From NCBI GenBank assembly GCA_010909165.1, contig MU008155.1:930001-994000 (forward strand): a stretch of 64,000 nucleotides of DNA. Reading direction: 5' to 3'. Under the pieces are notes generated by a model. It was not told where the DNA came from. It ran no database searches and saw nothing but the letters and a program-made list of their open reading frames with translations. This document shows positions 11,530 to 23,290 of the stretch, piece after piece. Each line of letters starts with the position of its first letter. The stretch's first letter is position 1. A program made the translations under genes and the position numbers. Source of the stretch: Anthoceros angustus (taxonomy: Eukaryota; Streptophyta; Anthocerotopsida; Anthocerotales; Anthocerotaceae).

Positions 11530-14500
11530 TGCTGGCGCCGAAAGACAACGCCAGAGAGCTTGTCTGAAAGCGCAAGAGAGTGCGAAAATCGTCGGCGAGG
11601 TTGTTTGAAGGATGACCGCTCGATCTAAAAGCTTCTCTTTGTCGAGAATAACACCGTCTCGTGCGGAAGGGGCGGCTCACGCCTGCCCCGCCGTAGAGGC
11701 CCCGCGCAGCATGGCTTACCGGCGCCCTGTTGCCGCGATTTAGCCTAGCCGCCAACACACTTGCCGGGTCAGACCGGAAAGCGTGAATACCTACCTATAA
11801 CCGTGCGGCCTGCAACCCACGGGTTCCGGGTCACAGCTGCTGCATGCCCGTTCACCACTCTGCACCGTCCGTGGCTTCACTGTCTAAATCACGCTCCACA
11901 ACTTACAGTTACTTTACTTGGCGTACTTGTCGTTCGACCCAGTAGTGGGTCCTGACTTATCTGACGATACTCCGGCATGGTGGTAGGAGGTCCTTGAGTG
12001 TGCTCTAGAGTCCTTTCTCCCACCCCGAGTCCCAGAGTGCACCGGCAGTATGGGCCCGAGTACACCCAATTGTTTCTCCTTTCCGCCTTATTTTACACCC
12101 ATACCCAATAAAAGCAAACTCAAATTTTTATTTCCCAACCCTGGAGTCCATTGTTCAAGCGCATTAATAAAATGCTCTTTTGTCACATTGCTGGTAGGTG
12201 CAGGACGCCATTTAATTGCGTGAGTAGCTCCGTTGACAGACGGAGTTGAATCTCCCATCCCCTCTACGGTAGTGCACTACCGCTCATGAGGACATGGTGA
12301 TCTATGCTTTCCACGATGCAAGTATTTGCAGCCACCGAAAACACCTCCGATTGTACAATTATAGCCAAGAGTGGCACCAAGCTCGGGGACAATTCCCCTC
12401 CCTCCAAAGGTTCGCCATCGACCAACGAAGGCGCTTCCGGAACACATGCCATGGATATGGAGGATGTGCAGTGCGCTGCAATGTGAAGAAAAGGAGAGGG
12501 CTTGCAATATCAATAGCAATGGTAGAGGACTTCAGGCGGTAAGATTTCCCGGGAGGAAGGGCACGACTAAGGCCACTGAAATGGATTCAAATGGTCAGAT
12601 CCTGGAAACGGGACAAAGTAATTAATGCCCACATATGGGGACTCAGAGTCTTGGCACGGGGCCCATGAAAGCAAAAATAAGCACCTAATCACCTCCATTC
12701 ACCGTGATAATTTGGAGCAACTGGGGTGAGCATAATGACAACAAGATCCAAATTGATTGGTCCATAGATTGGTGTGTGAAGTTCCCATCCCCATTGGGTC
12801 TTTTGAATACTACACCGTGGGGACATAGCTAAATAGACAATCAAATGGTGTTCAAATTTCTGAAAGCACAGAACTGCACTTTGGCAAAGCCATAGATAGG
12901 AAAGTTGTACAGACAGGCATGCACATGTATGTGCAAATACCTCCTGATGTGAAAAGAAACCCTATCTCCTCTAAGCTATCTGGCATCAGGCCTTAAGGCA
13001 TCTTCCACTTGCCCAAACTGAAGCCAAGCATTTCTCAAAACATTATCACTGCGGTACTCAAGAATGTTGTGTGCACAGTAGCAACATCTCCGCATCCACA
13101 TAGAAATAAAATCAAGCCTTACCATCAAAGATCGAAAACACAACCAAAGCATGTACACATGACACGTTCCCACCTTTCTTCCAGCCTAACCCCACTTGCT
13201 TTCCGCCACTATGTCATTGACTTATTGTTGGGCATCAGGAGTAAGCATGTACAGGTCGGCTGATCCATTGTGCCCATGTACTGCCATGGCCAACTTGCAT
13301 GTCTGCACAATTGCAGCTGGCAAAACGCAGTCCTCTAGATCCAACGGCAAACTGTACAACACATCTGACTCAAGCTGCTCCAACAAGTAGTACCGTCCGA
13401 CAACGCCAGAGAGCCGGGTGTCCGAGCGAGAGAGTGCGAAAATCGCGAGTTGTTTGAAGAATGACCTCCGCCTCGCTTCTTTGTCGAGAATAACTGGCCG
13501 CAAGGGCGCCGCTGCCCGAATCGGCTGTGAGGCTCGCATGGCTTACTCGCCTTACGCCGCTGCTATTTAGCCTTTACCGCCAGACCCTGAGCGTACCTAC
13601 CTATAACTCGGCAACCCCTACGGCCTGCCGTGATGCCCGCTCACCACTCCGACCGCCCACGTGGCTGTCTGCCTAATCACGCCCAACTTCTAAGTTACTT
13701 TACTTGGCGATTTATCCTGTTCCCGACCCAGGGGTCCGGACTTATCCCGATACTCGTGGTCCGAGGTCCTTGAGTGTGCTCTAGAGTCCTTTCTCCTACC
13801 CCGAGTCCCGGAGTGCAAAATGAGTACAGTCCAGTACGCTTGTTTCTCCCTTTCCGCCTTATTTTACACTCCATACCTACGAAAAAAAAGCAAACCCAGC
13901 TTATTTCCTAACCCCGGGGAGAGTCCATTGTTCACAGTACTAATAGCACGTTCTTTGTCATTGCTGGTAGGTGCAGGACGCCATTTAATTGTGAGTAGCT
14001 TTCCGGTTGACAGACGGAGTTGAATCTCTCCAGATCCCTCTACGGGTAGTGCACTATCGTCTCCGCGGAGGACATGGTGATCTATGCTTTCCATACGATG
14101 CAAGTATTTGGCAGCCACTGAAAACACCTCCGATTGTACAATTATAGCCAAGAGAGTGGCACCAAGCTCAGGGGCTAACAATTCCACCTCCTCCGAGTTA
14201 GGTTACTCCATCCACCCAAGGCGCTTAACACATGCCATGGATATGGAGGATGTGCATACGCAATGTGAAGAAAACGAGAGGGCTTGCAATATCAACAGTA
14301 ATGGTGGAGGACTTGGTAAGATTTCCGGGAGGAAGGGGCCACTAAGGCCGAAATGGATTCAAATGGTCGATCTGAAAGCAGGACAAAGTAATTAATGCCC
14401 ATATGGGGACTCAGAGCCTCTTGGCACGGGGCCCATGAAAGCAAAATAATACAATCAGCCCTCCATTCACCGTGATAATTTGGAGCAATATGGGGGTGAG

Positions 14501-15135
14501 CATAATGACAACAAGATCCACATGTGATTGGTCCATAGATTGGTGTGTGTGAAGTTCCCATCCCCATTGGGTCTTTTGAATACTACACCGGTGTGGACAT
14601 AGCTAAATAGACAATCAAATGGTGTTCAAATTTAAAGCACGTAATCGCACTTTGGCAAAGCCATAGATAGGAAAGTTGTACAGACATCATGCACATGTAT
14701 GTGCAAATACCTCGATGTGAAAAGAAACCCTATCTCCTCTAAGCTATCGCATCGCCTTAAGGCATCTTCCACTTGCCAAATCAAGCCAAGCATTTCTCAA
14801 AACATTATCACTGTACTCAGACTGAATGTGTGCAACATCTCCGCATCCACATAGAAATAAAATCAAGAAGCCTTACCATCAAGACCGAAAACACAACCAA
14901 AGCATGTACACATGACACGCCCCACCTTTCTTCCAGCCTAACTTGCTTTCCGCCACTATGTCATTGACTTATTGTTGGGCATCGAGTAAGCATGTATGGT
15001 CGGTCGATCCAATATGCGTCTGCCATGGCCAACTTGCATGTCTGCACAATTGCAGCTGGCAAAACGCAGTCCTCTAGATCCAACGGCAAGCTGTACAACA
15101 CATCTGACTCAAGCTGCTGCAACAAGTAGTACTGT
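11530..15135. repeat. Two-copy tandem duplication (units 11,530-13,392 and 13,393-15,135)
   Basis: Each unit of about 1.75-1.85 kb consists of the terminal part of the right retroelement arm followed by the 3' half of an unrecognised minus-strand gene. The blocks around ctgtacaacacatctgactcaagctgct (near 13,355 and 15,095) and gtccttgagtgtgctctagagtcc (near 11,990 and 13,768) mark corresponding points. The junction at about 13,392 joins the gene to the retroelement terminus across a short shared block, gttgtc on the minus strand. The copies differ by many 1-6 bp indels and some substitutions. Confidence 0.8.
12250..13392 (-). pseudogene. Extra copy of the 3' half of an unrecognised gene
   Basis: Read on the minus strand, this repeats the C-terminal parts of the gene at 13,870-16,571. 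It contains the peptide YYLLEQLESDVLYSLPLDL (near 13,350) and, further on, a block related to APELGATLLAIIVQSEVFS (near 12,370). Frames are broken by small indels between these conserved blocks and no start codon is associated, so this copy should be non-functional. It belongs to the first unit of the tandem duplication. Confidence 0.55.
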
Positions 15136-16571
15136 CCGACAACCACTTCCTTGCCAACCTGGAAGGTTGTTTTACTCCAAGGGCAATACCGAGACTCCAT
15201 CAGCGTGTGCTTGGCCTTAGTCCACTTCAACAAGTAATACTCAACCCCTTCAGCTTCAGGCTCTGCCAAGACAAGGAAATTGTCGCCAACTAGAAATCGC
15301 CATCTCGAGACATCAACAACATCCTCATCCTCGGCCCTCACTGAACAAGTGGAAGGAGGGTTTAGAAAGTGTGAGCAATGGAATAGGCTGGTTTGTTGCT
15401 TGTCGAGTCAATCCGAACCTTTGTCCATGCGGTTTGATCTTAAAAGTTCTCCAAGACCCAAAGATGAGGCACCACTGTTGCGCATGTTCTCCATACAATC
15501 AGGCAAAAGGGCAAGGGCTCCGCATTCGCGTGTGGTCATTCATTACCATACATGCATCTGCTTAGATCCTGGGATGGAATCACACCCAAACTAGTTTTTG
15601 CGGTTAACCTCTGTTCTTCCAATGAGCCAGAAACTTCTGTGAACCCCATGCTCCGTACTTGCATAAGAGGAGGCTGCGCCACCAGATATGTTTTGTTGCA
15701 AGTACTCCACCACATCTGCTGCATTTTGCATCCGGCCAGCTGTAGGGGACGACTCTGTAGCCCGAAGGGCATGCTTCAAAATGGCACTAGCACCATCGTG
15801 CTCTCCCTTCCCATGGCCACTCCCAAAATAAGGCCAAAGCATGTTACACCCACCTGTGATGCTAGGAACAACGTCTCTCAGCATAGGGGTTATTCTCCAT
15901 TAAAGGGGTTTGGGTCCCTAAAGACCAAAAAATGACCCTCGAAAATGGGCCAAAATGCATTATCTTTAGCAAAACCACTCTTTAGACATGTACTGAAAGA
16001 CATTGACCATGTTATTTTCTCATGAATACTTACGGTTTAAGCGAAGAAGGTTCATGGATTTCACCTTCACAAGGATTTCAAGGATTTTTAATGCTAGGAA
16101 TCCTAAACACCTCTTTCGTGACGATAGTACTTCCTAGCGGAGATGGGAGCAAGCGTGAGATTACCGCAAGATAAAAATAATGTAGCAACGACGGAAAGGT
16201 TCAGATGCTTCATCTCTCGTGACGTGACTAGGTTTTCGATGTGCGTGCTAACTCTTCTCATGGCCTAGGGAACACAATGTGGAGCGAGCGAGACTCATCA
16301 TCGAATAGGCAAAATTGTTTCGCCGTCTGCCTTTGCCTGGCGCAGGGAAGGGCCACCCATGTCAATTGCCTTGAGTGCGCAGCCTCAGCTGCATTGCCCG
16401 GGGAACTCTTTAGTGGTGCCCTTGGGCCTCCCTACTCCCCGCTTAGCACCTTTTGCAGCAATCGGTGTTGAAGCTCCAAGAGTGGTAGTTGTCCTAGTGG
16501 CAAACCGGCCCTTGGAATCTCGCTGCAGGTGGCGCTTAGGACTAGGCTCATAGTCGGTCGAGGAAGCCATG
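13870..16571 (-). pseudogene. Unrecognised gene with an AT-hook-like N-terminus and a GHGKGEHDGA motif
   Basis: I cannot name this family. The candidate start at 16,571 gives MASSTDYEPSPKRH and then a basic stretch with GVGRPKG, an AT-hook-like DNA-binding motif. A second exon-like block starts after a plausible acceptor near 15,845. It encodes NMLWPYFGSGHGKGEHDGA and, later, NAADVVEYLQQN. A third (15,341 to about 14,990) encodes FLVGDNFLVLAEPEAEGVEYYLLKW (split here as FLVGDNFLVLAEPE and AEGVEYYLLKW) and CPWSKTTFQVGK. The last (about 14,187 to 13,870) encodes GSGEIQLRLSTGKLLTIKWR. The frame breaks between blocks, and some of those gaps may be introns. The GHGKGEHDGA block resembles sequences I associate with uncharacterised, possibly transposon-derived proteins; that is a recollection, not a search result. 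Confidence 0.45.
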
Positions 16572-18115
16572 GTGGTGAGAAGAAAAGCGATCCTGTTGCG
16601 AGCTCGGGGAGTGAGAGTGAAATGAAAACGCCATGGCACGCACACCTCATCTCCGCCTTCACACTAGCACATAGCATCTTGTTCAGATTTGACAGGAATG
16701 CGAGCGAATCGAGCTACAGGAGATGATGGCTATGGAGCTTGAAAGTGAAGACACACAAATCGTCTCACGGATATCCTCCACAGATCAAGATCGTACAAGA
16801 AATCATTACCAACAAGTGGGAGTAAAGGAATATGTGTGTTGGGTAGATGATTAGAGTTTAGTAGTTTAGTTAAGTTAAAATATTTAGTAACATGCCTTTT
16901 CATTAGGCTTGATTAGGATTAGGTCATGTTTCATAAGTGACTTAAGTTGTTTTTCATAGCATGCATAGTTTAATGTATGTTCAATTGATTGTAATTATTG
17001 TTTAATTGATTTGTATCTACCTAAATTCATTAGTAAATTGCTCATTGAGTCTAAATTTCTAATTGAAGTGCACATCCAAAATCCTATGGCGGCAAATGCC
17101 CTTGTGCTACAAGCACCAAAGCCTATTGCCCTTGTCACCACAGGACATGCTTGATGAGACTTGTGTCAAGGCCACAAGCGCCCCACATTAGATCTGTATG
17201 GATGATTTGGAAAGTTCTTATGTCGATAGTCAACATGCTTTTCCCTTAACACCAAAAACGTGGCCCTAGGTTGCCCGACAAAATCGACCAGATGAGCAAT
17301 CAAGGAGGAAGCGATCAGCAGAGAAGTGACAAGTTCTCCTAAGTTACTCATGATGTCCCTTATAGTTGGGACGCCCTTGCTCTTGTTCAAGTCTTGTTTC
17401 TCTTCCTTGTTCATGAAGAGCATGTTGATTGAGATAGACAGTCTTTAGTTCCAAAGCCTTTGCTACCTTCATGCCGTAATCGATGTCAAGCTCTCCCTTT
17501 CATACGGCCATCATGCACTGCTAGACCTGTTTAAAGCGTGGAAACCAAGACATTGAGCAACAAACAATCCCAAGTGAGCAAGATTTTCAATCCATATCCG
17601 TTAGCCACACTTGAACACACAGTGGGACAACATGAACATACTGTACACTCCATGGAAATTGTGGACACAATAAGGATCCAACAAATGCCCTGAACAGAGC
17701 ACGAAGCTCATTTATTCAAGTCTTGGAGCCCTGGAGAGCACATCCTCGCAACGACACAAATCAGCACAACACTGAATGGTCGTAAGATTGTTAGAAGGAT
17801 GGGCTTACCATAAGCATTAATGCCGGCAGACAGCTAGACAGGCTAGTTCAAGAATCTTCTTGAAGACTCTTGGAGGACGGTCTTTCCTGTGTACCATTAG
17901 GCTAGACAAGACCTTTCACAATTCAAAGCAAAATAAATCATTAACTTCTAACAATCTAAGTCCTCCGAAATGGGTTGGAAAGTACTTGCACCAGTGCAAA
18001 GACCGGGAGCAATATCGGAGGTTCTCGGATCCTCACATACCCCAATGACAACCTGGGTCCTTTCAAAGTACCCGTGCACAACGCAAGCAGAGCGGGAGCA
18101 AAATGGAAGCTTCTC
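16572..18115. other. No gene recognised
   Basis: The region is AT-moderate with no domain-bearing frame. A minus-strand frame at 17,166-17,423 (85 residues, lysine-rich start) has no recognisable motif or partner. No tandem repeats or RNA genes were seen. Confidence 0.4.
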
Positions 18116-18116
18116 T

Positions 18117-18660
18117 TACCTGCTCATGCACCCCAATGCCGAGAAACTGAACTTAGTAGGGCTTCTCTCAATGTAGTTCCCTGGTGGGTTGTAGCTGCAG
18201 ATGATGAAGATGGAAGAATCTTTATTGATTGTTGCACATCCCAGATGGGTTGTCGATTTCCACACAACGCATGAGCTGCCAGTCCAACAATAGTTAAACC
18301 AACCCGGAATGTGGAGGAGAATCCAAGCAGGCTCTGAGCTCGTTCCAAGCGACGCAGTCGGAATAAAAGGATGAGAGGTGCACCAAGCAAGCACTTGGGT
18401 GTAACGTCCACACATCCGGCCTGAGGCGCATTAGTGGCGTAGTTTTAGTACTTCTCCTCACTGGTCCACGCGTGACCGACTGCATCACCTGCGGTGGAGC
18501 GCCATAGCCCCAGAACAAATTCTCCTGACCGGCCGTGGAGTGCACCAGATTGCAGTTGTCTGTGTCCACCGGGTGGTTTCCCCACCAAGGCGGCGCTAGG
18601 ATCGCTGAGAACATGCCCGGAATGGGAGAGTCTCTTGGATCTTGGGCGACTGGGCACGAG
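18117..18660 (-). pseudogene. PR-1 / CAP-superfamily protein, broken
   Basis: On the minus strand the CAP (SCP/TAPS, pathogenesis-related protein 1) signature can be followed across several frames. The order is LVHSTAGQENLFWGYG (near 18,530), then GDAVGHAWTSEEKY (near 18,470), then CGRYTQV (near 18,405), then VVWKSTTHLGCA (near 18,255), and finally FIICSYNPPGNYIERSP (near 18,180). These correspond in order to the conserved blocks of secreted PR-1 proteins, including the CGHYTQVVW signature and the C-terminal C(N/S)Y-PPGN motif. The reading frame shifts between the first and second blocks. A TAA follows EEKY, and another shift precedes CGRYTQV. An intron may lie between CGRYTQ and VVW. The N-terminal helix region and signal peptide are not convincingly present. 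Either a pseudogene or a gene with consensus errors. Confidence 0.75.
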
Positions 18661-19085
18661 GAGCGCAAGGCCTGAACGGAGAATCTCTAGGTGATTGCGA
18701 ACTTGTGAACGTGGCTGTCCGCGCGTGTTCAAACCGACGTGTTCTTGACTAGACTTTGGACTCTAATTAATTAATCTTAAGTTAGTCTCTCAAGCTAACC
18801 TACCTCCTAGCTAGCTACCCTCATGCTTACGCCAATGTTCTACACCACCCGGCCCGCCAAGGGATCGCTTAGCTCAGTGCTATCTCCATCGTAGACTCGT
18901 GATTAACTTTGTCCTTCACGGCTAAACCTTTCTCAATCCTGTGATAAGTTAGACGGAACAATATCATGGAAGTTTATGATTGTCATATATTTTGCTTCAG
19001 AGTTCACATTTACATATGCGCAATCTGTCATTTTACCAACTACATACTATACGGGACTAAGTTCAATGCTAGCTCATTGGAAAGG

Positions 19086-20440
19086 TTAAGGCGAAATTGG
19101 CGGCCCTTCACCAGGACCTCCATAAGTCACCCATGTTTCACCACCATTTGCATCATCTCCATTTTCGTACCCAACATCGTAAATGACAGGATCTTGTGCC
19201 TCACCCTCGTTTGGCCCGTCTACAAGGACGCGATTTATAATACCGTTAAAAGTTCCACCTTCATAAAGCACACATATCTCTCTGTGATATGCTCCCTCAA
19301 AATTTTGAATCCTTGAGCCGAATTCCCCACTTCCCATTGGCATTGATATATCTTGTTGACCCTCTCTGGTCCGGACAACTTCACCTCCGAACGACAAGAA
19401 ATTACTAGATTCTGACAATCCACCATCTCTAAATATATCTTTTGGCCAATATCCAACTGTTTGGCTATTTACATCTAATATCCAATCTCCGTCTTTATCC
19501 ACTTCAATAGAAACTCTAAAACCTACATCACCATCAGTATCTTGTGTTTGAAAAGGATAACCAGGTATCATTGGGCTTTCACCCACAAAAATAAACCCTG
19601 AGCATTCTAAATTATAGCATCCATCCTCATAGGAGTCCGTCTGTCATCAACACGTTTCAAAACATAAAACACAAAACTTACAATTCAAAGTACAAGATTG
19701 TAATTTCAATAAAGGAGGTATAGAAAATTTAAATCACCGTCCAAAATATAAAAAATGTGGTCGATCTTCATTTACCATCGCATTTATATGGATACACCTA
19801 GAATACCACAACTTAAAATTTACAAATGCACTGACTATAGATCTCGAAATGAAAGCAAGATAAAATTACATCACTTACGTGCCATCCAACTTCCATTGAT
19901 TGATGAATGCTTCCATAATTTTGCACCCATATTTGTCCATTTGAGAAATCATTTTCATCATATGATCTTACAGCTGGTGGTTGATAAACATTCATTGTTG
20001 TAGCTATTCCGTAGGCTTGTGAGAAGCCGTCATCAAACGATCTCAAATCCATTAACCTAGCTGCATGCTGCCCAAAGTCAAAAGGTACAAGGTAGTCAAT
20101 TGTATATTTATTTCTAAAAGATCAACATTAGTCCACAATAATATGTATATCCATACATGGATCTATGTGTGCAAATGTATTCAATATTTCTACCATCTCG
20201 AACGATTGAAAGTTAAAAGACAACATGACATATATGTTTGTACGCAAACACTCAACTAGAAAACTTACCCAACGATCGGCGGAGGTCGGTCATCAATGTT
20301 TTTAGAACTCGACGACCATTGCTAAAATAGGTAGACCTCCGCTTAAGAGATCGCTCTCGCTCCAAATCAATTCTCGGATGTATCACTCGAGCTATAGAAC
20401 ACATCCTGGAGGACAACGTCCAACCTCTTTTTGAAACACA
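19086..20440 (-). pseudogene. Neprosin-domain protein (DUF239) with in-frame TGA
   Basis: Three consecutive exons join in phase 0: 20,067-19,879, 19,797-19,738 and 19,640-19,086, with good donors and acceptors (for example ac|gtaagt and tattctag|g). They encode HAARLMDL, GIATTMNVYQPPA, SMEVGWH, FFIFWT, DGCYNLECSGFIF, VGYWPKDIF and FGGEVV, and end YGGPGEGPPISP with a stop. This is the neprosin family order (prolyl endopeptidase, family G3). The two glutamates I associate with catalysis, in E-x-GW and in GGEV, are both kept. The 60-bp middle exon carries an in-frame TGA at its tenth codon. Upstream, a further exon (about 20,265-20,440) has the family's GRCPPG block, but only in shifting frames. 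No signal peptide was found. Most likely a recent pseudogene. Confidence 0.8.
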
Positions 20441-21640
20441 GTAGATATAGTCATGTTTGGTTGCTTATTTTCAAAGCCTTTAGAAAGCAATGAAGTACTT
20501 TTCTTAAGTCCATTCTTCTGTATGTAGCATCACAATGAAAACATTAGAACATCAGTTTAAGACATATCCAATCTCCTTTACAGAGCATTCTCCTTCACAA
20601 AGCATTATAGTGGCATTGGAAATATGAGACATGGTTTAAGACATCTACATGCATCAAGGTCATCAATCCAAACATTGAATAAAAACTGGTGTAAATGAAT
20701 TTTTAACCTTATAATGTTCCCTCATTATAGGATCTTGGAAACTGAGTTGATCTTCAAATTTTACACAATCAATGCTTGTCGAAAGTCATAAAAATTATTG
20801 TCAAAAAGGAAAAATGAAGACGTTATGAACTCTTATCAATAATTACCATTACCCTTATTACATTCTTAAAACAATATAAAACAAGAGCAAAACCAACATG
20901 TACATATTGTATAAGACTTCACAAATGGTCGATTGATAACATGCATAGCCTTGGGAATATTCTCGACGATAAAACCTCGCTTTGATGAACTTTAATTCGT
21001 TGTCATGATGATCATTGAAAAACAAAATCAATGATAATACGTCAATATGATAAAGGAAGGAAGATCGAGCCCACCCATAATGCCATGATGAACTAGTAAA
21101 TTCTATAACAAGTATTAAAACTCACACCCCTCTATCTACAAATGAACTACACATCTATGTACATATATAGAGAAAACCACCGAGAATATCATAGATTCAA
21201 CTCGAGAACTATCCGGGGGTCAATTCTTCTAAAAATTATTGGTTGGGGCAATGCCCACAAACCTCTTTAACAAGGAACAGGAAGCTCTTGCCGATGCAAA
21301 AGCTAGTAGGCATCAAAGCTATCATGAGATTTTTCTTGTAACATAGAATGGAGAACGCACCCATGTATGTGGGGCTTGGTCGCATTCTCGAGACAGACGA
21401 GCTCTCTTGTCTCATTCTAGCTCGCCCATCACAAAGACGCAATCCAGCGATTTTGTGTGTGCTCACATGGGTGCATATGTTAAGAATGGAGGACGCCTGT
21501 ACTCACTTACTTGGAGGGTTAATGTTTAATTTATAGTCATCTATTGAATAGTCACATCGTTTGGGTTATGGTCACTTGAACATACTATGTACACAACTTT
21601 TTATTATTATTGACACATACAATTTTGGTGACATCCTTTG
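20441..21640. other. AT-rich, no gene recognised
   Basis: The sequence is AT-rich, without a frame longer than about 75 codons, and I recognise no domain. It could contain the missing 5' exons of the neprosin-like gene (signal peptide and activation-peptide region), but nothing supports a specific exon. Confidence 0.4.
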
Positions 21641-21657
21641 CTCTCACGATATTCTCA

Positions 21658-21669
21658 TGGTATTAGAGC
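21658..21669 (+). other. Possible primer binding site (initiator tRNA-Met type)
   Basis: The 12-mer tggtattagagc differs by one base from tggtatcagagc, the usual plant copia primer binding site complementary to the 3' end of initiator tRNA-Met. It directly follows a sequence ending in CA, as an LTR end would. A possible reading frame starts shortly after (about 21,702). No upstream LTR repeat could be confirmed, so this may be coincidence or the remnant of an old element. Confidence 0.35.
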
Positions 21670-22366
21670 ATGGTCTGCTCTTCTTTTAATTTGTGGCACA
21701 ATGCCGAGACGGGGTGGCTACCATAGAGGACATCGTCAAGGATCGATTGGTGATAGAAGGTGCCGATCAGGACGGCCGCGAGCTCGTCCTTATGCGGGCC
21801 TTCATGTTGACACAATCCTAGACCTCTACGAGGCTAACTACCCCGAATTGGCACTTCATCACTTTGCTAAAAGGCACTGAGTTACCGGTCGCATGGGTAC
21901 AAAGGCAACGACCCTCAATCTCCAAACCGCCTATTTTGGGCTTGTTGCATTGCGTAAACTAGAATCGATCTCGATTCTAGCCTCCACCTGTTAATCAAGC
22001 TGTGAAGTCGATTTTCAGTGCCTGTCCCAGACGAGGCACCATCTCCACCCCTACATCGGCCACAATTTGTCTCAAATCTGCTTTGAGCAGCAAGCATCAA
22101 GACAAATCGACTAATGTAGAAAAGAGAATTCAACGCACCTTGTCTACCAGGAAATGTTAAGAAAGAGAATTCGTGAGCATGATGCTTGCTCCAAATCAAC
22201 CATTCTCATAGGAACTTCTCAAGTTAGCAGTATTGCTCAAATTGCAGGATTCCTATCTAAAGTAGCTTGGAGCGAGATTGTGCAAGGATCCCTCACCTCC
22301 ATTCAGGGGCTGCCGGAGCTTTTGAGAATGTAGTCAGGTTGCCTAGGTTCTCCTGCAAATTTCTTC

Positions 22367-22423
22367 CAAGATACCAAGACACTATGAACACGAATTTCGT
22401 TTTCATAGTGTCTTAGTATCTTG
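22367..22423. repeat. Near-perfect 28-bp inverted repeat with 1-bp spacer
   Basis: Arms 22,367-22,394 and 22,396-22,423 are complementary at 26 of 28 positions around a single central base. As DNA it could form a cruciform; as RNA, a long hairpin. No known family was recognised. Confidence 0.9.
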
Positions 22424-22739
22424 CACCAATTGTAGGGTCCTTTTGTCATTCTTCTGTCGAACTGCCTGGGACCGAAGGGGAACTAACGGTTGCTATGGTG
22501 AAATGGAGGTTGCCCTTGCAAGGCCAACATGCATCTAGATCATGGATGTAGATGACGGAGTTCTCCTAAACGAGAAACCTCTGCGTCCGCCTCCTCTTCT
22601 CCCGGCTTGACCTAGAGTTGTGAAGAGTGCATGGTTGGTTCCTGTGCTGGACTTCATGCTACCTGCTCGGCTTGACTCTTCTTCCACTAGTGCGCAGACC
22701 ACCTCTGCCAGCTGGTGTTGTACATGCTGATGCAGATTG

Positions 22740-23290
22740 GATGGCCTGTCGTAGCATTGAGTTTTGTGAGCTGACGAACTTCTTGTAAGATGAAGGCAAA
22801 GAGGTCAGTAAAGCCACAACTGCTTGGAGCTTGGTGATGCTCGTCCCGCTTGAGGCAAGCCTGGCCTATGAGGACCTAAAATTGTTGATGTGCTATTCGA
22901 CACTCTCGTTGTCCTTCATCTTCAGCAAATAGAACTGCCTACTTGCGTTGATTAATGACGTGGAACTTTGTGCTTGGAACATGTCCTTGTAGACCTTCCA
23001 CATACCGTAAGCGGTCATTTGACCTTGGATATATTGGAGCATGGTCTTATTAATGGCTGATATTAATATACTACGTGCTCTCTTATCTTTCTTAGATCAG
23101 GCTGCTATCTTATCAGGGGTAGCAGGTGGTGTACATGTGGTCATGATTGGGGTAGGCTGCCATTAGTGATTGACATTAAATCATGCTCTTCCAAGAGTGC
23201 GGTGACTCGCATATCCCAGATGTCGAAGTCGCTTCCTGTGAAGCAATCTCTATCACAAAATTCTACTTTCGTGGTGTTAATGAAAGTGGA
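22740..23290 (-). pseudogene. Ty1/copia gag relic (UBN2-type)
   Basis: On the minus strand the frame reads, in order, FDIWDMRVTALLEEHDL, then KRARSILISAINKTML, MWKVYKDMFQAQ, FYLLKMKDNESVE, and finally ALLTSLPSSYKKFV. This order (nucleic-acid-facing Trp, a D-x-KA-like block, W-x-V/L, KM-x-D/E, LL-x-SLP-x-SY) is that of the copia gag UBN2 domain. Several in-frame stops interrupt it (for example directly after NESVE). No pol follows, and no LTR was identified. Confidence 0.75.

Larger units (their letters stand above)
7790..12155 (-). mobile_element. Right arm of the large inverted repeat
   Basis: This is the inverted partner of 2,405-6,560, read on the minus strand. The terminal part (about 11,530-12,110) is also present a third time, in direct orientation, at 13,393-13,870 as part of a tandem duplication. 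Best-conserved stretches are the outer terminal 500 bp, the Gag-like 3' end near 9,115-9,200, and the promoter-like block at 8,180-8,800. The two arms differ by numerous insertions and deletions. No pol genes are visible. Confidence 0.65.

Noticed and set aside
19738-19797. Selenocysteine reading of the TGA in the neprosin exon
   Set aside because: Land plants lack the selenocysteine insertion machinery, and no such element is visible; loss or sequence error is simpler.
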